From positions 210,860-231,218 of the forward strand of contig NW_014577188.1 in the NCBI RefSeq assembly GCF_000485595.1: DNA of 20,359 bases, read 5' to 3'. Below, one piece after another: positions 9,312-17,117 of this stretch. The notes below the pieces were generated by a model. That model made no database searches. It was not told where the DNA came from and was given only the letters and a program-made list of their open reading frames with translations. The stretch is from Priapulus caudatus. Lineage: Eukaryota; Priapulida; Priapulimorpha; Priapulimorphida; Priapulidae. The position numbers and the translations under genes were made by a program. Numbering within the stretch: the stretch's first letter is position 1; every line of letters starts with the position of its first letter.

Positions 9312-10162
9312 TTAACGATGCGCGCGCTGTGTGTTGCGTGTGTGTGTGCTTGTGTGTTTGGCTGTGTGTGTGTGTGTGTTGTGTGGCGCATGCGCGCGGT
9401 GCTGTGTGTGCGTGTGTGTGCTGCGTGTGTGTGTGGCGCGCAGCGTGTGTGCGTAGTTGTGTGTGCTTGTGTGTGTGTATGCCTGGTGTGTGTGGCCGTG
9501 TGTGTGTGGCGTGTGTGTGTGCGTGTGTGTTGTGCGCGCGCGTGTGTGCGTGTGTGTGTGGCGTGTGGTGTGTGTACTGTGTGTGTGCGTGTGTGTGCGT
9601 GTGTGTTGGCGCAGCGTGTGTGTGTGTGTGTGTGTGTGTGTCGTGTGTGTGTGCGTGTGTGTCGCGTGTCGTGTGTGCGCGCGCGGTGTGTGCGTGTGTG
9701 CTGTGTGCGGTCGTGTGTGTGTGTGCGTGTGTGTGTGCGCGCGTGTGTCCGTGCGTGCGTGCGTGGCGTGCGTATGTGTGTGCGTGCGTGCGTGTATGTG
9801 TGTGTGTGCGTCGTGTGTGTGTGGCGTGTGTGGCGTGTGTGCGTGTGTGTGTGTGTGCGTGTGTGTGTAGCGGCGCGTGTGTGCGTGTGTGTGTGCGCGG
9901 TGTGTGCGCGCGCGTGTGTGCTGTGTGCGTGGTGGCATGCGCGCGCGTAGCGTGCGTGTGTGCGTGTGGTGCGTGCGTGCGTCGTCGTGCCGTGGGTGCG
10001 TGGCGTGCGTGTGGTAAAAGTTGCGTTGCGTGTGTGTGTGTGCGCGTGTGTGTGCTGTGCGTGTGGCGTGGTGCGTGTGGCGTGTGCGTGTGCGTGTGCG
10101 TGTGCGTGTGCGTGTGCGTGTGCGTGTGCGTGTGCGTGTGCGTGCGTGTGTATGTGTGTGTA
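9312..10162. repeat. GT/GC-rich compound microsatellite, block 2
   Basis: Long (GT)n with GC, GTGC and CGTG interruptions, ending in a very regular (GTGTGC)n hexamer run of about ten units at 10076-10141. It lies 3' of the GPCR gene on the minus strand. The 300-aa-class open frames on both strands (Cys/Val/Arg or His/Thr/Arg only) are translations of the repeat. Confidence 0.95.
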
Positions 10163-10182
10163 AAAGTATCTGACAACTAACA

Positions 10183-10242
10183 TGTAATAATATTAATATT
10201 AATAATAATAATATTATTAGTAATAATAATATTAATAAAAAT
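10183..10242. repeat. AAT/ATT simple repeat, block 2
   Basis: Cleaner version of the 1060-1140 tract. From 10243 to 10744 is the GPCR 3' flank, with no gene apart from a possible polyadenylation signal. Confidence 0.85.
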
Positions 10243-10594
10243 GTAGGAGACCGATCGATAAACGGGTGTAGATCGAATAGCGTGTTGAGTGTTACTAATA
10301 AACTCTGACGATGTTAATATTAATTTCATTTACAAAACAGTAACTTCGCGTCCTGGCCAAACAAGTGCGGTGAATAATTGTGAAATTAAATATAACAAAT
10401 CTTTGTATTTCTGAGATAAATGATCCCTTCTTCGACGTGGCCTAGCGCAGACCTGCGACTTTTTCATGCAACTCGATAGCGATTCTAGAATCGCTGTAAA
10501 AATTTCTGTGTAATCGCTACGTCTGTGGGAACGTGCAACTGCAACCCGTAGCGATTCTGGTCGCTTGCGACGAGTTGCAAGAAATCAAACTGTT

Positions 10595-10600
10595 TTTATT
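10595..10600 (-). promoter_or_regulatory. Candidate polyadenylation signal AATAAA for the GPCR
   Basis: TTTATT on the plus strand reads AATAAA on the minus strand, about 145 bases past the GPCR stop codon. In the block 1 copy the equivalent place (about 1545-1556) has no AATAAA. A hexamer in AT-rich DNA can occur by chance. Confidence 0.35.
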
Positions 10601-10744
10601 TTGAGCGACTCGTCGCTCACATCGCTCACAAATTGTCTAAGAATTGCTTCGAAATCGCATGTGTGCGCACACGCGGCGACACATCGACCGATCCCTTGCG
10701 GTTGCAGGTTGCAGCGACGAGCAACCAAAAATCGCAGGTCTGCG

Positions 10745-12505
10745 CTAGGCTAAAGCAGACGCACTGTTTTCCTCTTCATCTTCGCTGAAGCAGTTCGCAC
10801 AGCATGGAATCTTGCGCAAGACAACTTTGAAGGCCAACCTGAAATCTCGGTTTTTCCAGGCGTAGATCACTGGATTCAAAGCTGACGACGAATACAACAG
10901 AGCGTAGACGATGTACCTGGTGATAAAATAACCTCTCAAGTTATAACTATATGCAACATACTGAAACTACGGGCTTTGCTACTATTACCTGCAAGCAAAT
11001 TAGTGAAATAGGCATAATTAGCTATGGCTCTGCTAATTTTCATAATGGCATATGTACAGCATGCTAAATTTATACGCGTCTGCGCTTGTGTGTGCGTGTA
11101 TGTCTGCCTATGGGTATTCGTGTGCCTGCTTGTGCGTGTGCGCGTGCGGGTGTGTGTGTGTGTGTGAGGGGGGCTATTCGTGTGCCTGCGTGTGCGTGCG
11201 CGCGTGTATATGATCGTATTCGTACGTGTGTAAGACGCGTATTTTTAGTGTCAAGAGAAGCATCAAAGAGACGAAAGCAAAAGTGCTTCCAAATATATAA
11301 GAAATCGAAAAAGCGAGTGAGCGAGAGAGAAAGGTGGTGAGTGAGTATATGCGAACGGAGAACAGCGAGATCGCGTGCGCAGGAGAGCGATGGAGGGGAG
11401 ATTGACTGGTCAGACCTGTACACCGGTGGATGGATCTCTGCATGTATCATACAGCAACGTACCGAAACATGGTACACACTGCTTCTCTGCTTAGCACTCA
11501 GCAAATAGAGATAAAGCGTGGAAAGTTAACTCGCAGTGCTACCAGTGGACCAACCGCTGTAGTATTTACTGTGAAAGCATCCGCGTGGCCTCGGGTTAAA
11601 GAAACGGAGATGGACACCGCCCTGTGCGCCACATATAGGCGCGGCAAGGATCTAATAATAATTTAAATTTTTTACCGAAACATGCCCGTCGTGTCCTCGT
11701 ACAGACCGACGTTCACGAGCAACAGGTAGACGTAGAACGGCAGCCAGCAGGACACGAACGCACCGACGACGATGAAAAGCACCTTCACTAGCCTCAGCTG
11801 CTTCGCCGTGTCGCTGCTCTGCCGACGTTCCTCCGGTAGCGTCGGCATCGGCGCCAGCCGCTTGGAGTGCTGCAGTGCGATGTAGCCAACCCGCGTGTAG
11901 ACGGTCAGCATGACAATCACGTTGATGAAGAAATGGACGCTGAGAAAGAAGATGGCGCCGCGACCGACAATCAGCCCGTAGGCGCAGGCGCTCCCGTCGA
12001 AGTACCGGTCGTTGATGAGAACGGAGAGACTCAACAGAATCGAGTAGATCCAGCCGCCGGCGATCATGCGCTTGGCGACGGTGTAGGTGACGATCTGCTG
12101 ATAGTGCAGCGGACGCGTGATGGCGATGAAGCGATCGACGGTGATCATCAGCAGAGCGACGTACGAACCCATGATGAGAATGTTGACGAAGTACTTCGCG
12201 AACAGGCAGTACCCGCGGCCCGGGTCGCCGAGCACTTGGTAGGGGAACAACAGTAGCATGTAGCCACCCATGCCGAGGTCGGAGGCAGCGAGGTTGGCGA
12301 TGAGCCAGTGGGCCTGCTCGCCGAGTCGCGACGTCGTGAAGATGGCGACGAGCACGAGCATGTTAGCGAGGATGATCACCATGGCGATGGAGAGCACGAC
12401 GAGGGTGCTGATGATAGCGACGGTCGGTGTGACACGCTGATCGTAGTCGTAGCTAGCGTTGCGCGACGCAGTGAGGTTATACTGCGGGCTGTCAGCACCC
12501 ACCAT
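10745..12505 (-). CDS. Class A (rhodopsin-like) G-protein-coupled receptor, two exons, 339 aa
   Basis: A plasma-membrane receptor expected to couple a ligand to heterotrimeric G proteins. Exon 1 is 12505-11676 and exon 2 is 10934-10745. The intron (11675-10935, 741 bases) begins GTAAAA and ends GAG; exon 1 ends in CG, which A of exon 2 completes as Arg277. The start is the first Met before two N-glycosylation sites (N10, N16). Visible hallmarks: N48 (TM1), D76 in NLAASD (TM2), C100 and C174 (TM3-loop 2 disulfide), D124-R125-F126 then RPLHY (DRY variant), W152 (TM4), Y203 (TM5), C253-W254-L255-P256 (TM6), N297-P298-V-I-Y301 (TM7), helix 8 KNRDF, and cysteines 321, 322 and 325 for likely palmitoylation. 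The acidic tail is EDEEE. Oddly, the usual TM5 proline is Asn195, a departure also known in melanocortin, cannabinoid and lysophospholipid receptors, although those lack this disulfide. The ligand is unknown. It is an orphan of amine, melatonin or MECA-like type. Extra 5' non-coding exons are possible. Confidence 0.93.
10935..11675 (-). other. GPCR intron (GT-AG), between TM6 and TM7
   Basis: The donor CG|GTAAAA and acceptor TTGAG|AGG restore the frame into TM7. The intron contains a GT-rich (CA on minus) microsatellite at about 11083-11205 and AT-rich stretches. It has no coding content. The polypyrimidine tract before the acceptor is weak. The position just before TM7 and the phase are deduced from reading frames, not transcripts. 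Confidence 0.85.
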
Positions 12506-12519
12506 TTCTCTATCGTGCG

Positions 12520-12630
12520 TCTACCACGTCGTCATCGCCCTCGGTGGCTTCGTCGTCGGCGTCGTCGTACTCGGCGGCTTCGTCGTTGTCGTCGCCGTCG
12601 CCGTCGTCGCCCTCGGTGGCTTCGTCGTCG

Positions 12631-12686
<56 letters not shown>

Positions 12687-12697
12687 CTCGGCGGCTT

Positions 12698-12729
<32 letters not shown>

Positions 12730-12735
12730 GTGTTC
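12520..12735. repeat. GTC trinucleotide array just 5' of the GPCR start
   Basis: Largely (GTC)n on the plus strand with a pure run near 12630-12680, ending in GGC units. It begins only about 15 bases upstream of the GPCR ATG, so it would lie in the 5' UTR or core promoter. One frame would encode poly-Asp and others poly-Thr, Val or Ser; none has a plausible gene. The spacer from 12736 to 12893 holds nothing recognisable. Confidence 0.9.
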
Positions 12736-12893
12736 GCGGCTTCCCGATGAGGTTTACACTCACGTACGTGTCTTTGCGACTCATCACCTCCGCGTGTGCG
12801 GTCGCTGTCACAGGTAGAGCGTTTCTCACGCATGCGTACACCGCCCGCGTCCTCGTATTACGTTGGGCGTGATGACGGATGCGGAGCCTATAG

Positions 12894-13318
12894 ATGATGG
12901 AGGAGGAGGAGAAGGAGGAAGAGGAGGAGGAGGAGGAGGAGGAGGCGGGGAAGGAGGAGGGAGGAGGAGGAGGAGAGGAAGAGGAGGAGGGCGGAGTGGA
13001 GAAGACGAGGAGGAGGAGGAAGAGGAGGAAGAGAAGCAGCAGGAGGAGAAGAAGAGGAGGAGGAGGCGGAGGAGGAGGAGGAGGAGGAGGAGGAGGAGGA
13101 GGAGGCGGAGGAGGAGGAGGAGGAGGAGGAGGAGGAGGCGGAGGTGAGGAAGACGAGGAGGAGGAGGAAGAGGAGGAGGAGAAGCAGCAGGAGGAGAAGA
13201 GGAGGAGGAGGAGGGAGGAGGAGGAGGAGGAGGAGGAGGAGGAGGAGGAGGAGGAGGAGGAGGAAGAGGAGGAGGAGGAGGATAAGGAGAAGAATGAGGA
13301 GGGGGAGGAAGAAGAGGC
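12894..13318. repeat. GGA purine tract, block 2
   Basis: About 425 bases of (GGA)n with GGC and GAA variants, less than half the length of the block 1 tract (4119-5076). Poly-Glu, Gly and Arg frames are artefacts of the repeat. Confidence 0.95.
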
Positions 13319-13329
13319 ATGCAGACGAC

Positions 13330-13808
13330 ACGTGACACTATTAAATCACTTCCGGTTCATTACCCTGTTTGGTTAGAGGATGTGACGCGTCATCGGCCAC
13401 AATCGGAGGGCCTGCAGCTCGTGCTCTAAAGCTGACGCGACGTTTTGTGGTTGCATTTTAGCGTGGCTGCTATCGTGTGTGGCAATGACATACACATTGA
13501 GATGGGTGGATGGTTACTGGTAATTTAAAACGAATTCTTTCAATGGTTGGGCCCCATTGGACTGCGCGACTGTTTTTCAGGCACAGATGTGGTGTCGTTT
13601 AGTAAATTTGCGATATTTTTTTAAAACGCCGGACAACATATGTCATAACTCTAATGGTGCACAGCTGAAGTACATGGCTACCTAGCTTTACTATTGCCAC
13701 TTGGCCGAAAACGGTCGAAATACTATTTTTCAGCTCCTGAAATTCAATTCTTAAGTATAGGATCCTAAGGAGGATTTAATAGTAGTCTGTTCTCAGACGA
13801 GATGCAAC
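13330..13808. other. Segment present only in block 2
   Basis: About 480 non-repetitive bases lie between the GGA tract and the shared flank. In block 1 the GGA tract passes into the shared flank after about 15 bases, so this is either inserted here or deleted there. No open frame over 60 codons and no transposon ends are seen. Confidence 0.75.
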
Positions 13809-14770
13809 CGTCTGATGATCCTTGCTCAGCGTGTCAATGATAAACATATGGGGGAAAAATTTAGCTCTCTGCAGTGGGTTTGCATTGGCATTACTATACA
13901 TTGATAGCAGTCGGAAATCAATGAACGCGTCTTCGTGGCATGCATTCGACGCTGCTTCGTACGTTTGTATATAACTTTTATTTACCTGGATAGTTCTAAA
14001 GAGATTGAACAGAGCCTGCTGAAATCTTAGCGAACAAAGGCTCGCGCCTTCTGGCGTGTAAGTTTGTATTTAAAAAAGCCATAGTGAGCTGAGAGTGACA
14101 TTTCCGACTTGTCAAATAGAGTGAACTGAGCTGTATTCCAACGATAAATCAAAATAATTCTAAATTTGATAACCCATGCTATGCACATGTCGATTTTCTC
14201 TACGGTCTGAATAAACCACGAAACACGCATACAAGTGATGTCGTCCTGCCTCGTAGACTATTACGTTTTACATCCCTATATAAACAGCTGCGCCAAGCAT
14301 AAGGTGAATTTGTTGATCCTTCACATAGATTGCGCAACGTCCATGCGTAAATGGGCTGCTATCACCTAGCCCCTACATAATACACAAACATGACGTGTTT
14401 CAGCAAATCATCGCACCTAGGTGCGTATAATAACAATTTAATATTTTATTTTAATATTCTCACTTTGAATTACCTTATCTGTGTATCTTGGCAGTATTCG
14501 CAAGAATAACATCCAAAAGAATCTAGTGATTCGCAATCGAAACTGAATAGAATGCACCTTTATGCGCCACTAGATGTCGCAGTAAGATTGTGTTAATTAG
14601 AGTCCCTTTATGCTAATCTGATTTGCAAGTTCCAAAACCTTTGTTGAATATGATTTCCAAAAATAGCCACATGTGTACACCACGGCGTAACAGTACTATT
14701 TTCTTCTACCTTACCATAGAAGGCATATAAGGCAATATATATGGTAAACTAAAAATGAATTTTTCATTAG
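13809..14770. other. Non-coding duplicated flank, block 2
   Basis: Counterpart of 5091-6163, sharing anchors and order. It includes shared AT-rich stretches such as AATTTAATATTTTAT. No gene is supported, and the 67-codon frame at 14027-14230 does not survive in the other copy. Confidence 0.85.
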
Positions 14771-14789
14771 ATGGCATCTGGGGCAATAA

Positions 14790-14984
14790 CATATTCATAC
14801 AAAATTCTCATGCTAACATAGAGGACGGGCCAACTGTAATCTCCGCATAACAATCTATAATAATGAGTTGGTTGTTGTTATGAGCCATCGCTGGATTTTT
14901 GCGAAATGTGTGAAACCGTTTGGACGCATGCAACATGGCGTTCGAGAATGTGAGGAGGCATGCTCACCGTATCGATACAGACGT
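14790..14984. other. Lead-in to the 330-bp repeat array
   Basis: Aligns with 7186-7380 of block 1 (AAATTCTCAT...GCTAACATAG, then ATGAGTTGG, then CATGCTCACCGTATCGATAC). It resembles the 330-bp units only at its right end. No gene is seen. Confidence 0.75.
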
Positions 14985-16142
14985 TGGAAATCAATGATAT
15001 CACGGCCTGCCACATTAGAACATATTCTAGAATTTTATATTTCTTCCTCAGGCTAAAAAGCGGGTCAGCGCACGCGCTGTAACTCACTAAATAACTGATA
15101 TTTGGATTCACAAACGTATTTGAAATGCAGCGGGGGTACCCGTGTGTAGATTTATGGGATAAACAAGTCTATTTGCTGGCATGTGGCGCTGTAAAATTAT
15201 GGTACAACGCCCTAGCTTGCCAGTGTACTCGGAATAGTCGTTTTCTGGCGATTCATTCAGATACATGTACGTGTATTATATTCGCCGCAAATCTCGTCAT
15301 TTTAACATGATACTGGAGCATATTGACCAGGATATTCACTGCTGCCACATTTAGAAAATATTCTAGGAATTTTATTATTTGTTCCTCAGGCTAAATGCGG
15401 ATCCGCTGCACCGCTGTTAACTCTCAACTACATAATGATATTTGGGATCACAACGTATTTAAAATGGGCGGGGGTACCCTGTGTTAGATTTATGGATAAA
15501 AGTCTATGCTACTGGCTCTTGTTTAAATAGATTGGTACACGCCCTAGCTTGCAGCTCCGGGACTTTGCGTTTCTGGCAGAATGCTTTCAGACTACATTGT
15601 ACGTGAATTATTCGCCGAAAACTCTCATTTTAACCGATACTGCCGGGATATGCAACATGGATATCCACTGCTGCCACATTAGAAATATTCTAGAATTTTA
15701 TATTTTGTTTCCTTCATGCTTGCTAAATGCGATCCGCGACGCCGCAGTAACTCACTAATATAACTGATATTGCCGCTTCACAAAGTATTTAAAATGGAGC
15801 GGGGTTACCGTGTGGGTAGATCTATGGGATACGAAGTTTATTGCTATGGCTCTTGTAAAGATGGACAACGACGCCTAGCTTGCAGCTTCCCGGACTTGCG
15901 GTTTCTGCCAGGAAATTCTTTCAGACACATGTAGCGTGAATTATATTCGCCGAACAAATCTCGTCATTTTATCGGATACTGGGGGCATTATGCCAACAGG
16001 ATTATCTACTGCTGCCACATTAGAAAATTTCTAGATTTTTATATTTGTTCCTCGGCAAAAATGGGGTCCGCACATGCGCAGTAACTCACTAATAATCTGA
16101 TATTTGGATTCACAAACGTATTTGAAATGCGCGGGGGTACCC
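14985..16142. repeat. 330-bp tandem repeat array, block 2 (about 3.5 units)
   Basis: The GGTACC landmark (GTTACC once) falls at 15135, 15473, 15804 and 16137, giving spacings of 338, 331 and 333 bases. Each unit carries CACATTAG, a TTCTAGAATTTTATAT-like element, CTCACTAA, GATATTTGGATTCACAA, CGTATTTGAAATG, GCGGGGGTACC, GATTTATGG, GCCCTAGCTTGCAG and TTCAGATACATGTACGTG. Units differ by many one-base gaps as well as substitutions. No unit contains a credible ORF, so this is satellite or MITE-derived tandem DNA. Confidence 0.92.
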
Positions 16143-16309
16143 GATGTGTAGGGGAGTGGTGTTATGACTAAATAGGTCCATTGTTATGGGCTTGCCCAAG
16201 CTAAAGGCGTTTGTACATCGTTTACAAGCGGTACCCCCGCTCTATTTCAAATACGTCTGTGAATCCAATATGCAGATTAATTTTTAGTGAATTTACTGCG
16301 CATGCGCGG
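16069..16309. repeat. Inverted repeat closing the 330-bp array
   Basis: The last direct unit end (16069-16142: CGCACATGCGCAGTAA..., CACAAACGTATTTGAAAT..., GCGGGGGTACC) reappears in reverse complement at 16230-16309, ending GCGCATGCGCGG. The arms are about 75-80 bases around a loop of about 88. The array therefore ends in a head-to-head half unit. Confidence 0.9.
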
Positions 16310-16449
16310 TACGCCGCATGTAGCTGATAATACATATGTAATAATTCATATAATATTTGCCTAATGTGTCAGGCGGCTATATACTGGTTACATATCCCAG
16401 TTAATCTTGTTAAATGTGACGAGATTTCTCGTGGGCGGAATATATTGTT
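16310..16449. other. Short AT-rich spacer
   Basis: No feature is seen apart from AT-rich sequence between the inverted repeat and the CpG-rich block. Confidence 0.6.
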
Positions 16450-16725
16450 ACAGCGGCCGTGAACGAAGCGCAGAGGTATGAACTAAGCGCCGCAAAGTAA
16501 GTCATGAACGCGTAGGCCACGGCGCGCGCGTCTGCGCGGCGGTGCATATTACGCGCCGCGCGCGCCGGGCACAGCGGTAGGACTGCGGCGCGGCGGTGAT
16601 ATATACGCCGCCGCGCGGGCGGGCACGCGCCTGCCAGCTCGGCAGAAATAATATTGCGCGCGGGAGATGCTGGCGCCGCCAGTTGGCAGTTGATAAGCGG
16701 CGGCAGCGTAGTATGCGGCGCGCGG
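16450..16725. other. CpG-dense block with tandem palindromic motifs
   Basis: Rich in GCGCG and CGCCG, in sharp contrast to the AT-rich DNA on its left. Two related units about 53 bases apart (near 16535 and 16588) each contain a near-palindrome, GCGCGGCGGTG-ATAT-ACGCCGCCGCG-like, then GGGC(G)GGGCAC. No counterpart is seen in block 1. The open frames here (up to 124 codons on minus) are the low-stop-density effect of GC richness. It might be a CpG island or a satellite. The stretch from 16726 to 16920 shows nothing recognisable. Confidence 0.65.
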
Positions 16726-16920
16726 TGGGGAGATAACGACTTCTTCGTATAGCGGGACTCATCTTTCGTCGACTTAGTTCTCATGGCACTTCATTCGCTA
16801 TGTTGGTCGAATGGCTTTAGCTGGCTCAATCGCATATGAATTGCCCGGGTTGGTCGCGATCCACTCCCGCCGAAAGGGTTGTGGGACCTTCCGGTGCCTC
16901 TATTTCTGGTGTGAGGAGTC

Positions 16921-17108
16921 TCATTTAGGAAGGGGAGAAGAGAGAAGCGTGGTGGAGAAGGGAGGCATGGAGAAAGCTGGTGGAGGAGGAGGGGAGAAGC
17001 TGCCGTGGAGAAGTGAGCGAAGGATGAGAAGGGGGGGAGCAAGCGGAGCTGGTGGAGGAGGAGGGGCAAAGGAGAAAGCTGGTGGAGAAGGAGGAGGCGG
17101 CCGAGAAG
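16921..17108. repeat. Purine-oriented arm of the GCTGGTGGAG minisatellite
   Basis: Units such as AAGCTGGTGGAGGAGGAGGG and GGAGAAGCTG read purine-rich on the plus strand. They are the reverse complement of the units that follow from 17118. Confidence 0.9.
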
Positions 17109-17117
17109 CTTGGTCGT

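Noticed and set aside
9154-10183. Long open frames (335, 340 and 301 codons) across the GT microsatellite, and a 280-codon frame at 10-852
   Set aside because: The products are almost only Cys/Val/Arg or His/Thr/Arg, which is what GT/GC repeats encode when stops are rare. They have no domain, and several frames overlap on both strands.
11867-12256. 129-codon plus-strand frame
   Set aside because: Antisense shadow of GPCR exon 1, whose minus-strand product has clear family motifs.
12510-12833. Poly-Asp and poly-Thr frames upstream of the GPCR (107 and 106 codons)
   Set aside because: Generated by the GTC/GAC trinucleotide array. There is no non-repeat conserved sequence.
14985-16142. CRISPR-like array
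   Set aside because: The units are 330 bases long, diverged along their whole length, have no short-repeat/unique-spacer structure, and sit in animal DNA.
16410-16784. 124- and 86-codon minus frames in the CpG-rich block
   Set aside because: High GC makes stops rare. The Ala/Arg-rich product has no recognisable domain, and overlapping frames are equally open.
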